From: CAIYRG01 sp965247505
Lineage (GTDB): Bacteria > Pseudomonadota > Alphaproteobacteria > Micropepsales > Micropepsaceae
DNA: 64,000 bases
Reading direction: 5' to 3'
Assembly: GCA_965247505.1 (NCBI GenBank)
Contig: OZ252020.1
Span: forward strand, 4,278,001 to 4,342,000
Numbering within the stretch: the first letter of the stretch is position 1; each line of letters opens with the position of its first letter. This document shows, piece by piece, positions 7,091 through 15,920 of the stretch. The translations under genes and the position numbers were made by a program. Under the pieces are notes generated by a model. It made no database searches, was not told the origin of the DNA, and saw nothing but the letters and a program-made list of their open reading frames with translations.

Positions 7091-8233
7091 TCACCATAAC
7101 TTCTTTGAAGCAATCGCGGCGCCTTCCGAGAGGCTTTTGAATTTCGCCCAGACGATCGAAGGGTGAACTTCCGGCACGCTGCGCGGCGTCGAGGCAAAAC
7201 CGCAATCGCTGCTGGCGATCACATTCTCGCGGCCCACTAGATTCGTAAAACGCAAGATCCGTTCGGCGACAAGTTCCGGGTGCTCGACCACAACCGAAGA
7301 GTGGGTGATCACACCGGGTAATATCGCTTTTCCTTCGGGGAGTTTTACCTCTTCCCAAATGCGCCATTCATGTTCATGGCGCGGATTGGCGGCCTCGAAG
7401 GAATAAAACCCGGCATTCACCGATAACGCGATGTCGACGACATCCTTGAATTCAATGTCGTGAATGCGCGGCCCCATATTGATCCCATAACAGGTGTGAT
7501 GGCGCACCCGCTCGGGCGGAATACCGCGCAATGCATGGTTCAGCGCTTCGACACGGCCCATCGCCCATTTGCGGCATTCTTCCACGCTCTTTTGTGGGTT
7601 CAGCATGTAATGCATGGCAAGCCGCGGATCATCGATCTGGAGCATGAAACCGGCGCCTATAATGGCGAGATATTCTTCGTGCATAGCATCGGCAAGCGCG
7701 TAGAGGCATTCCTCGTCGCTCGCGTAAAATCTGTTCTCTTGATAGCGCTCGAAACTCGCGGGGGACGCCGAGGGAATAAAGAGTTCTACGTAGTCTTTGC
7801 CCTCCAGAGCATCTTTTAGATTGTCTATGTCTGTTTGAACGGCCGCGTATCCGCGATAGGCAAGGGTGCTGGTCGTCGCCATGCGGGGCGGGGCGGTCCC
7901 GGAATGGCCGTGGGAGTAGAATTCGGGAAAAGCTTCGCGCTCGCGCGAATTTAGTTGCGGCGCGTCCCCTTCAATGGGTTCCAGCCCGGAAAGGCGCTCT
8001 GAAACATAGGCCACAAAACCGGATTTGGATTGCTCGCCGTCATTAACAATGTCGATCCCACATTCGTTCTGGCGGCGGACAACATCTGCGACCGCCTTTT
8101 GGACCGCTTTTTCATATTCTTCGGTGTCGGTTTTGCCGCTCGCCATAAGATCCGACAGGCCATCCGGGCGGGGCAGGCTGCCAACATGGGTGGTGAGAAT
8201 GCGTTTTTCACGCTCGTCATCGATGCTCATCAT
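7091..8233 (-). CDS. MetE C-terminal-like (cobalamin-independent methionine synthase II family) protein
   Basis: 380 residues resembling the catalytic C-terminal half of MetE, as in YxjG/YxjH-type proteins. It begins with TTHVGSLPRP, a family signature. The zinc-ligand set can be read: His and Cys in RHHTCYGIN, Glu in YSFEAANPRHEHE, and Cys in IASSDCGFAS. It lacks the MetE N-terminal domain. The known chemistry of the family is methyl transfer to a thiol such as homocysteine; the methyl donor for these short forms is uncertain. It is followed on the same strand by the MatC-like permease gene at higher coordinates, about 22 bases upstream, so the two likely form one operon with the permease first. 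Its 3' end overlaps the 3' end of the disrupted exported-protein gene by nine bases. Confidence 0.85.
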   Translation of the reverse strand: MMSIDDEREKRILTTHVGSLPRPDGLSDLMASGKTDTEEYEKAVQKAVADVVRRQNECGIDIVNDGEQSKSGFVAYVSERLSGLEPIEGDAPQLNSREREAFPEFYSHGHSGTAPPRMATTSTLAYRGYAAVQTDIDNLKDALEGKDYVELFIPSASPASFERYQENRFYASDEECLYALADAMHEEYLAIIGAGFMLQIDDPRLAMHYMLNPQKSVEECRKWAMGRVEALNHALRGIPPERVRHHTCYGINMGPRIHDIEFKDVVDIALSVNAGFYSFEAANPRHEHEWRIWEEVKLPEGKAILPGVITHSSVVVEHPELVAERILRFTNLVGRENVIASSDCGFASTPRSVPEVHPSIVWAKFKSLSEGAAIASKKLW

Positions 8234-8255
8234 GACACTCCGATAACGCCAAAGC

Positions 8256-9506
8256 TCAAAAGGTGAAGAAGCCGATGAAAAGCTTGCAGAAAAGGGCGCC
8301 CACCACTGACATCGAAAAGCCCCAGATCAGCATCTTACGAAAGAGCACCGCCGGGTCTTCCGCCCCTTGAGGTAGTGCGGCTAACGATAGGGCGCCGATC
8401 GTGGAGAGCGGCGAGACGTCCACCAGGGCCGCGCCCACATTGATGCTGAGCGCTAATTCGAGCGGATCCCCGCCGCCAAGCTGTTCCACCAGGCCCGGAA
8501 CCGTAGGCAGGAAGGCGGGATAGACAACGCCCGAGGTCGAGCTGTAGGTAGAAATAATGCCGGTGACGAAGGCCATGACGCCATTGACCGAGCCGGGTGT
8601 CGCGATGCCCGCCAGAAGCTCGGTAAAGCGGTCCAGGCCGCCGATTTCGTTCATAACGCCGATCAGAACACTCACGCCTGAGACCATGAGGATGATCCCC
8701 CATGGAACGCTCGCGATTGCCGCGCTGTTATCCGTCGCCCGGCCTATGATTAGGAAGGCCGCAGCGCCAAAAGCCGTGACGCCCGGGTTCAAACTGAAGC
8801 CGACCACCCCGACGATCCAAATGGCGAGGATTATGATCGTGAACCATTGGGTCCTGTTGAAAGGCTCAAGGGCGGTCTGGGGCAGTTCCGTACGGCCGGC
8901 ACGCAGAAGCTGTAGCCCGCCAAAAAGGGCGTAGGCGGCTATCGCAACGGCGGTATGAGCAACAAAGTTGGCAAGGAAAACATTGAGCTCATACCCGGCG
9001 AGGCCTGTCATTTCCATCTGTTCAAGAACGATCCTGCCGACGGCACTCAATGGAGAAAGGTTGCCGGCATTGGCACCATTCGCCACCATTAGAGCTATCA
9101 GAAAAACAGGGACTCCTGCCCGAACGCCCGCAACCATGGCCAGAGGAATCACAAGGGCGGTAGCCGCAATTGCGCCGGGTCCGACCGAGGACAGGGCACC
9201 CGCAAGGATAAAAAATGAGATGGGCACGAGGGCAACACGACCTCCACAGAGATTTACGCCTCTGGCGGTTATGCCCTCAAGAGTTCCGTTTTTTTGGGCT
9301 ACGCCGAACATCAATGTGATGCCGACCAGCGTCAGGAAGAGCCTGCTGGGAAATTCAGCCATGACCATGTTGGGCGTCCAGCCTGCGGCCAGAATGGCCA
9401 CGGCTGACGCTAGCGCTATGGCCAGCACGCCAATATTGATGCGCGAAGTCAGGCTGACGACAATTACGGCCAGAAGCGCGAATAAAGAGAGTTCTGCTGC
9501 GCTCAT
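8256..9506 (-). CDS. MatC-like / SLC13-type dicarboxylate permease
   Basis: 416 residues, strongly hydrophobic, with about ten to twelve membrane segments. It resembles MatC (malonate/dicarboxylate carrier of rhizobia) and related ion-transporter superfamily permeases, with paired re-entrant loops. Recognisable features are NGANAGNLSPLSAVG in the first half and STYSSTSGVVYPAFLP in the second half, both rich in the small polar residues that line such sites. An organic-anion substrate is inferred. The gene is upstream of and close to the MetE-C-like gene, so the transported compound may be related to that enzyme, but nothing in the sequence proves this. Confidence 0.78.
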   Translation of the reverse strand: MSAAELSLFALLAVIVVSLTSRINIGVLAIALASAVAILAAGWTPNMVMAEFPSRLFLTLVGITLMFGVAQKNGTLEGITARGVNLCGGRVALVPISFFILAGALSSVGPGAIAATALVIPLAMVAGVRAGVPVFLIALMVANGANAGNLSPLSAVGRIVLEQMEMTGLAGYELNVFLANFVAHTAVAIAAYALFGGLQLLRAGRTELPQTALEPFNRTQWFTIIILAIWIVGVVGFSLNPGVTAFGAAAFLIIGRATDNSAAIASVPWGIILMVSGVSVLIGVMNEIGGLDRFTELLAGIATPGSVNGVMAFVTGIISTYSSTSGVVYPAFLPTVPGLVEQLGGGDPLELALSINVGAALVDVSPLSTIGALSLAALPQGAEDPAVLFRKMLIWGFSMSVVGALFCKLFIGFFTF

Positions 9507-9780
9507 GCGCGCCTCAGGAGCCGCTCAGCGGCTCTCAATTCAGATCGGATCAATTTATTTCCCCAAAATCGGCGGCGGCGTTTTCAGCGCGTTATTATGA
9601 CGTCAACTTAGCGACGTCAGTCCGCAGGTCCAGCATTCCTTGCAACACCTCATAAAACGACAGCTATTATTTCCCATAATATTGCTTATACGAAGTTGTT
9701 ATACATGCTGCGTAGGGGGCGTTTACTGATTTAATGACCCGACATGGACCAAGCCGGCCCTCTCCGCATAGGCTTCCGCC

Positions 9781-10599
9781 ATGTCTGAATTGGACGACGA
9801 ACACAACGAAACAGCGAAGCTACTCGCCATCATGAAGAAGCTTCGCGATCCTGATGGCGGCTGCCCTTGGGATCTCGAGCAGGATTTTTCGACAATTGCG
9901 CCATACACGATCGAGGAAGCCTATGAGGTCTCGGACGCGATCGAGCGCGGTGATTTCAAGGACCTAAAGGACGAGCTTGGAGACCTGCTGCTCCAGGTGG
10001 TGTTCCATGCCCGCATGGCCGAGGAAACGGGCCATTTCGCCTATAAGGACGTTGTCGCCGCCATCTGCGAGAAAATGGTGCGCCGGCACCCGCATGTATT
10101 TGAAACCACGGGCGCCCAGAGCACCGCTGGGGTTCGCAAAGCCTGGGAAGATATCAAGCGCGAGGAACGGGCGGAAAAGGGCCTGGGTGCGGAGGAAAAA
10201 GGTCTTCTGGACGATGTTCCCAATGCCCTTCCCGCTTTGATGCGCGCCTTAAAGCTGCAAAATCGTGCAGCCGAAGTGGGTTTTGACTGGCCGAGCCCGA
10301 TTAATGTCGTGGAGAAAATCGCGGAAGAAGCCGCAGAATTGGCCGAAGCGTCGGAAGCGGAAGACGGGGCGAAAATCACCGAGGAATTTGGCGATCTCCT
10401 CTTTGCTTTTGCCAAGCTGGCGCGTCATCTGAAAATCGACCCTGAGGCCTCTTTGCGGGCGGCAAACACCAAATTTGTACGGCGTTTCAAAGTGATCGAG
10501 GACGGTCTTCGGGCGCGCGGAAAATCGCTTGGAGAGGCCTCGCTAGAGGACATGGAAGCCCTTTGGAACGAGGCCAAGCGCGGCGAGACTTCCCGCTAA
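9781..10599 (+). CDS. mazG: Nucleoside triphosphate pyrophosphohydrolase MazG
   Basis: 272 residues with two tandem MazG domains, the full-length housekeeping form. The first has RDPDGGCPWDLEQDF, then EEAYEVSDAIERGDFKDLKDELGDLLLQVVFHARMAEE. The second has EKIAEEAAELAEA and EEFGDLLFAFAKLARHL. The EExxE(x12-28)ExxD metal-binding pattern is present in both. It hydrolyses NTPs and dNTPs to NMP and pyrophosphate, limiting aberrant nucleotides and affecting stringent signalling. It is convergent with the decayed hflX gene; mazG near hflX-hfq is a conserved alphaproteobacterial arrangement. Confidence 0.95.
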   Translation: MSELDDEHNETAKLLAIMKKLRDPDGGCPWDLEQDFSTIAPYTIEEAYEVSDAIERGDFKDLKDELGDLLLQVVFHARMAEETGHFAYKDVVAAICEKMVRRHPHVFETTGAQSTAGVRKAWEDIKREERAEKGLGAEEKGLLDDVPNALPALMRALKLQNRAAEVGFDWPSPINVVEKIAEEAAELAEASEAEDGAKITEEFGDLLFAFAKLARHLKIDPEASLRAANTKFVRRFKVIEDGLRARGKSLGEASLEDMEALWNEAKRGETSR

Positions 10600-10935
10600 A
10601 CATAGCTGCTAGAGACCACTTTCCGGCATAAGTTTGCACGGTAAACAAACTATCCACGGCCCTGTGGGTTTATGAGGATGCGCCAGCATATAGCTGATCT
10701 TCATAGATAAATTCTATTTCTTCCGAGTAGTGATTGCGAAACTTCTCCACCGTCTTATCGTCCGCCGAGATCACCAGCTTCATCTTGGAATCTTGGTCGG
10801 CACGTTCAACCACGCGCCCATGGGCATAGGCCCAGGTGAGAAAGGCGGTGACAAATTAGTCCACGGAAGCGGCGGGATTTCCCAGCCGCGGGCGGAGTAA
10901 AACTCTGCCACCTGTAGCCTTCGATCTTTTTTGAG

Positions 10936-12451
10936 ATGGAAGGCGGGAGGATGTACACCGTGGACCTATATCTGCGCGTTCGGCTGGCCTGCCATGTTGA
11001 TGGTCTGAGCCAGCGAGAGGCGGCAAGTCGGTTTGGCATTGCGCGCGAGACGGTGAGGAAGATGCTGCGGCATTCGGAACCGCCGGGATATCGGCGACGC
11101 CAGCCACCGAAACGCCCGAAACTGGCCCCCTTCACGGATATCATCGACCGTATTCTGGAGGAGGACCGAACGGTTCACCGTAAGCAGCACCACACGGCGA
11201 AGCGTATATTCGAGCGCCTTCGCGACGAACATGGCTTCACGGGCAAAGAGACCATCGTGAAGGATTACGTTCGGGAACGGCGCCTTCGCCGGCGTGAGAT
11301 GTTTGTGCCGTTGTCACATCCTCCGGGCCATGCTCAAGCGGACTTTGGCGAGGCGGATGCGATCATCGCCGGCGTCAAGTATCGGGCGCATTTTTTCGTC
11401 ATGACACTTCCCCACAGCGATGCCTGCTTCGTTGCGGCCTTACCCGGCGGCGGCGACGGAGGCCTGGCTGGACGGGCACAACAGAGCCTTTGTTTTTTTC
11501 GGCGGCGTTCCCCAATCGATTCTTTACGACAACGACAAGTGTCTGGTGTCGCGCATCTTGTCAGATGGCACGCGGCAACGAACGCGGGCGTTCAGCGGGC
11601 TGCAGTCCCATTACCTCTTCGAGGACCGCTACGGCCGTCCCGGCAAGGGTAACGACAAAGGCAATGTGGAGGGGGTGGTCGGCTATGCCCGGCGGAACTT
11701 CATGACGCCGCTTCCCCGGTTCGCGAGCTGGGACGCCTTCAATGGCCACCTGGAAGAGCAATGCCGCAACCGGCAAGGCAACGTCCTGCGCGGCCACCGC
11801 GAGAGCATCGGCGAACGGTTTGTGCGTGACCGCGAAGCGTTGAAGAGGCCACTGCCGCCACCGTTCGACGCGTGCGACAAGCAGGGCACGCGGGTCAACT
11901 CGCTGTCCCTGGTGCGCTACCGGACGAATGACTATTCCGTGCCCGTCGCCTACGGCCATCAGGAAGTCTGGATCCGTGGCTATGTCCACGAGGTGGTTAT
12001 CGGTTGCGGCACCGGGATCATTGCCCGACACCCCCGTTCCTACGACCGGGAAGATATGGTCTTCGATCCGATCCACTACCTGCCTTTGCTGGAGCACAAG
12101 ATCGGTGCCCTGGATCAGGCCGCGCCGCTAGCCGGATGGGAACTGCCTGATGCCTTCCCAACCCTGCGCCGTCTCCTGGAGGCGCGCATGGGCAAGGCCG
12201 GCAAGCGGGAATACGTCCAGGTCCTTCGGCTTCTGGAGACCTTCGATCTCGAGGTGCTTCACGGCGCGGTGAAGGACGCCCTGCGCCTGGGTGCGATCGG
12301 CTACGACGCCGTCAAACACCTTGTGCTGTGCCGTATCGAGCGACGCCCGCCCAAACTCGACCTGGATATCTATCCCTACCTGCCTCGGGCCAACGTGGCG
12401 ACCACGGCCGCCGCCAGTTATATGAGCTTGTTGGGTGGAGGCGCGTCATGA
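10936..12451 (+). pseudogene. istA: IS21 transposase IstA, frameshifted
   Basis: The N-terminal HTH and linker (SQREAASRFGIARETVRKMLRH, PKRPKLAPFTDIIDRIL) and the first catalytic Asp (HPPGHAQADFGEAD) read in one frame to about 11435. The remainder (RPYPAAATEAWLDGH, FFGGVPQSILYDN with the second Asp, GNDKGNVEGVVGYARRNF with the Glu) reads in another frame to the stop at 12451. A single small indel around 11430-11440 explains it. The start may be 10936 or the ATG at 10951. Because IstA is the transposase, this element should be immobile on its own. Confidence 0.9.
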
Positions 12452-13218
12452 CCGATACGCCGCAAGTGTTGCTGGCCCATCACCTCAAGACCCTGAAACT
12501 GCCGACGTTCCTGCGCGAATACGACAAGCTGGCCCGCCAATGCGCCACCGAGGGCGCCGACCATGTGCGGTATCTTGTCCGTCTGACCGAGTTGGAACTG
12601 ATCGACCGTGAGCGCCGCATGGTCGAGCGGCGGATCAGACAGGCCAGGTTCCCCGCCGTCAAAAGCCTCGACAGCTTCGACTTCAAGGCCATCGCATCGC
12701 TCAACAAGATGCTGGTTCTGGAGTTGGCGCGATGCGAATACGTCGAGCGTCGTGAGAATATCATCGCGCTCGGCAACTCAGGCACCGGCAAGACCCATAT
12801 CGCCCTCGGTCTCGGTCTGGCGGCCTGCCAAAAGGGGCTCTCCGTCGGCTTCCTCACGGCCGCTGCCCTGGTTCATGAACTGATGGAGGCCAGGGATGAA
12901 AAACGCCTGTTGCGCCTGCAGAAGCAACTGGCAAAGCATCACCTTCTGATCATCGACGAACTCGGCTTCGTGCCGCTCTCGAAGACCGGCGCCGAGCTGC
13001 TGTTCGAAGTCTTCAGCCAGCGCTACGAGCGGGGCTCGATCCTGGTGACCTCCAACTTGCCGTTCGATGAGTGGACGGAGATATTCGGCTCGGAACGCCT
13101 GACCGGGGCTTTGCTGGACCGCCTCACCCACCATGTCCATATCCTGGAAATGAACGGCGAGAGCTATCGTCTCAACCAAAGCCAAAAACGGCGGAAATCC
13201 CCAAAAATACCTGCTTAA
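12448..13218 (+). CDS. istB: IS21 helper ATPase IstB
   Basis: 256 residues from the ATG at 12448, which overlaps the istA stop as ATGA. It is a DnaC-like AAA+ ATPase with Walker A GNSGTGKTH, Walker B HHLLIIDELGF, and sensor 1 ILVTSNLPF. It loads onto target DNA and stimulates the IstA transposase. It appears complete although its partner istA is frameshifted. Confidence 0.95.
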   Translation: MTDTPQVLLAHHLKTLKLPTFLREYDKLARQCATEGADHVRYLVRLTELELIDRERRMVERRIRQARFPAVKSLDSFDFKAIASLNKMLVLELARCEYVERRENIIALGNSGTGKTHIALGLGLAACQKGLSVGFLTAAALVHELMEARDEKRLLRLQKQLAKHHLLIIDELGFVPLSKTGAELLFEVFSQRYERGSILVTSNLPFDEWTEIFGSERLTGALLDRLTHHVHILEMNGESYRLNQSQKRRKSPKIPA

Positions 13219-14644
13219 CCGCCGGTGCAATGGTTGACCCGGTGGGTCCACAGGAACCTCCCACGCTGCTCCGCTCCGCGTAACGCAAGCGCTACTCGAA
13301 GCAGCGCGGGTCCCTCCTATGGACTACCGGGACAACCCCCCAACACCGCGTACCGCATAACGTTAAGTGGACTAGTTTTGCTCCGCCCGGGTGGACTAAT
13401 TTTGCTCCGCCGTTGACACCCAGGCAAGCCCCGCCCCGTCTTCGAGCTTTAGGCTGAGACTAAACAAATGATCGCGGGCACCCAGATGCTGTTCGAGCGA
13501 GACCAGAAGATCGGCAATCCCGGCCCCGCTTAGCGCCGAGACGGCAATCGCTCCATCCGGGCCCACCCTATTTCGGGCCAACATCGATTCGTGAATGTCG
13601 GGATCCAGGGGGTCTATTTTGTTGAGGACCTCAATGAGCGGCTGACCAGTTTCTTCCCTAACGCCAAGCTCATGCAAGACTTCGACGATGTCCGCCTTCT
13701 GAGCCTCGGAATCTTTGTGGGCGGCATCGCGGACATGAAGGATAAATCGGCTTCAAGCACTTCTTCCAGCGTAGCGCGGAACGCCGCCACCAGCTGGACG
13801 GGAAGATCGGAAACGAATCCTACCGTATCGGAAAGGATCACTTTCCTGCCATTCGGTAGAACGAGCGCGCGCATTGTCGGGTCGAGGGTAGCGAAGAGAA
13901 GGTCTTTCGCCGCAACTTCGGCTTTGGTGACTAGATTGAACAAAGTCGACTTGCCGGCATTCGTGTAGCCAACCAGCGTAACGACAGGGAACGGCACGCG
14001 CTTGCGCGCATGCCTATGAAGGCCTCTGGTACGTTTGACCTCCTTCAGCTCCTTACGAAGCTTGGCAATACGTTCGCCGATCTACCGACGGTCGGTTTCG
14101 ATCTGAGTTTCGCCCGGGCCGCCGAGAAAGCCGAAGCCACCGCGCTGGCGTTCGAGATGGGTCCAACTGCGCACCAGGCGCGAGCGTTGATAGGTAAGAT
14201 GGGCCAATTCTACCTGAAGGCGCCCTTCCCTCGTCGCTGCCCTCTCGCCGAATATTTCAAGAATAAGTGCCGTACGGTCGAGCACCTTCGCATTCCATGT
14301 CGTCTCTAAATTGCGTTGTTGGACCGGGCTCAAAGCGGCGTTGACGATCACGAGCTCAGTGTGAAGCTCCTCGATCAGCGTCCTAATCTCTCCAACCTTC
14401 CCGCGCCCCATAAGCGTCGCCGGCACGGGCTTTGCGATCGGCACAATCATCGCTTTTACGATTTGGAGATGGATCGCGCCGGAAAGCGCAACCGCCTCTT
14501 CTAGCTGCGCTGTATGATCGCGCGCTGATAAACCCGCGCCTGCGGCCCCTGGTTTGGCCTTGCTGGACTTAAATGCCGCATGGATAACCATGGCTCGCAC
14601 GGAACCCGGCTCGGCCGATACAAAACCAAAATCTTTAGATCTAG

Positions 14645-14896
14645 TCAGGCGGGCTCCGCGGCAGGCGTTTCTTCATCCTGCAATTGTACCGGCCCCATCG
14701 GCATTACCGTCGAAATGGCATGCTTGTATACGAGTTGAACTTGGCCATCGCGGCGAAGGAGCACGCAAAAATTATCGAACCAGGTGATGTTGCCTTGAAG
14801 CTTTACTCCATTGACGAGATAGATCGTCACCGAAGTTTTGCTCTTGCGAACAGCGTTCAGGAAAGTGTCTTGGAGGTTTTGAGCTTTATCGGTCAT
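14645..14896 (-). CDS. hfq: RNA chaperone Hfq
   Basis: 83 residues from the ATG at 14896; a longer frame to 14959 adds an unconserved leader. Sm1 is visible as KSKTSVTIYLVNGVKLQGNITWFDNFCVLL, and Sm2 as LVYKHAISTVMP, with the KHAIST signature that lines the uridine-binding ring. The N-terminal AQNLQDTFLNAVRK is also canonical. It forms a hexamer that pairs small RNAs with mRNAs. It sits directly upstream of the hflX pseudogene, the usual order, separated by about 44 bases. Confidence 0.97.
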   Translation of the reverse strand: MTDKAQNLQDTFLNAVRKSKTSVTIYLVNGVKLQGNITWFDNFCVLLRRDGQVQLVYKHAISTVMPMGPVQLQDEETPAAEPA

Positions 14897-15013
14897 GGGT
14901 GAGCCCCATTTGTATTGCTGTGTAATGTGCCGGCGCCTCGGAGGACGCGTTGCAAGCAAGCATATAGAGCTTGGTGTCGTTTGCGAAGGGCAAAAAAGCT
15001 CGCGTCACGACTG

Positions 15014-15910
15014 CTAGCCCTTTGATTCTTTTAAAGAAAGCTCTCGGTAAAGCGCATGCATTCGCTTTGAGACGGAGCCAATCTTCCCGTTTCCCACCGC
15101 TTTGCCATCGATTTGGACGACAGGGATCGCTCCTCCTGTGGCCGAAGACATAAAGGCTTCGCTTGCGCCACAGGCTTCCTCCAACGAAAAGGCCTGCTCT
15201 TTTGCCTCAATGCCGGCGGCGGACATGGCCCGAAGCAAAACTCCCCTGGTTACACCGGCCAAAATATTGTCGCGAAGAGAGCGGGTAATTGGCGTGCCGT
15301 TGCTGTCTACAATCCAGGCATTGGTGGACGAGCCTTCCGTAACAAAGCCGTCGCCATCGACAAACCATGCCTCATAGGCGCCTTGCTTGCGCGCCTCGGT
15401 CTTCGCCATGACGTTTGGCAAGAGCGCGGTCGATTTTATGTCGCAATGCGCCCAGCGAATGTCTGGAGTGGTGATAATTGCTACGCCCGATTCATGCTGG
15501 GCTTCCATAGCCAATCTATCCGTATGTTTTGCAGTTACGATCAATGTTGGAGAAATATCGTCCGGTACTGCGTGGTCGCGCGGCGCGGCACCCCGCGTGA
15601 CTTGAAGATATAGCAGCCCTTCTTGCAACCGATTGCGACGCGCGGTCTCCTTCAAGATCACCGCTAGCGATGCTCGGCCTACCGGCATTTTCATGCCGAT
15701 TTCACCAAGGCTTCTTTTCAGCCGATCGAGATGACGCGCCGCGTCCACTAATCTGGCATTTGAGACCGCAATAACCTCGTAGACGCTGTCGGAAAATTGC
15801 AGCCCACGGTCTTCGACATGCACGCCGGCCACGCCATGGCGAACATAACGGCCGTCGATATAAGCAACGCGTCCGGGTGGCGGATGGTAATCCGCGCGAT
15901 GAAGCAACAT
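15014..15910 (-). CDS. D-amino-acid transaminase-like class IV aminotransferase
   Basis: 298 residues of fold-type IV PLP enzyme. The N-terminal VAYIDGRYV, the EDRGLQFSDSVYEVI block and the lysine in WAHCDIKSTALLPNV, which would form the Schiff base, are visible. GFVTEGSSTNAWIV and TRGVLL follow. The pattern matches bacterial D-alanine transaminase (Dat) more closely than IlvE. It likely moves an amino group between D-amino acids and 2-oxoacids for cell-wall D-Glu/D-Ala supply. It lies directly after ntrX, 10 bases downstream on the same strand, so it may be co-transcribed with the ntrYX unit. Confidence 0.88.
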   Translation of the reverse strand: MLLHRADYHPPPGRVAYIDGRYVRHGVAGVHVEDRGLQFSDSVYEVIAVSNARLVDAARHLDRLKRSLGEIGMKMPVGRASLAVILKETARRNRLQEGLLYLQVTRGAAPRDHAVPDDISPTLIVTAKHTDRLAMEAQHESGVAIITTPDIRWAHCDIKSTALLPNVMAKTEARKQGAYEAWFVDGDGFVTEGSSTNAWIVDSNGTPITRSLRDNILAGVTRGVLLRAMSAAGIEAKEQAFSLEEACGASEAFMSSATGGAIPVVQIDGKAVGNGKIGSVSKRMHALYRELSLKESKG

Positions 15911-15920
15911 ATGATTGCGC

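Larger units (their letters stand above)
5166..7099 (+). pseudogene. Exported protein of unknown function, split by an IS3 element
   Basis: The 5' part (5166-5477) begins with a signal peptide, MRLATFLWVALVVLWSGPVFA, preceded by GAAAGG, and runs to KLGEV. The 3' part (6734-7099) resumes with CDAYSQIDRVGGLMIQITKP and ends at 7099. Removing the IS3 element and one copy of the putative 3-base target duplication rejoins both parts in one frame, giving about 224 residues. I do not recognise a named domain. The tail has a proline-rich AEAPPRAPPPGQFQQSLHFLDE stretch. The split makes a functional product unlikely unless the 3' part is expressed separately. Confidence 0.75.
10837..13418 (+). mobile_element. 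IS21-family insertion sequence (2582 bp)
   Basis: The ends are imperfect inverted repeats: left TGAGAAAGGCGGTGACAAAT, and the right end read inward begins TGTCAACGGCGGAGCAAAAT; both continue with TAGTCCAC. The right end also repeats GGAGCAAAACTAGTCCAC further in, typical of IS21 multiple end repeats. The target duplication is CCCAGG at 10831-10836 and 13419-13424. It carries istA (frameshifted) and istB and interrupts hflX. Confidence 0.95.
10670..14600 (-). pseudogene. hflX: GTPase HflX, decayed: amber stop, frameshift and IS21 insertion
   Basis: The gene reads from about 14600 leftward. An N-terminal HflX domain (GRGKVGEIRTLIEEL, GGPGETQIETDRR) ends at a TAG (14084-14082) where a leucine is expected, and the same frame then continues through the Arg-rich linker. 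The G domain follows: Walker A VGYTNAGKSTLFN and G3 LSDTVGF. A one-base loss near 13743 shifts the frame; it recovers at LHELGVREETGQPLIEVLNKIDPL (G4 NKID). At GAGLAW an IS21 element intervenes, and the last 55 or so codons lie at 10836-10670. Removing the IS21 and one CCCAGG copy rejoins GLAWAYAHGRVVER exactly. HflX rescues stalled ribosomes; this copy cannot make a full protein. Confidence 0.93.

Noticed and set aside
7460..7819. 119-residue frame opposite the MetE-C-like gene
   Set aside because: It is a mirror frame of a well-supported gene and shows no independent features.
9687..9699. TATACGAAGTTGT resembles one arm of a loxP site
   Set aside because: Only one half-site is present, with one mismatch, and no opposing arm at the required spacing. 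Chance match.
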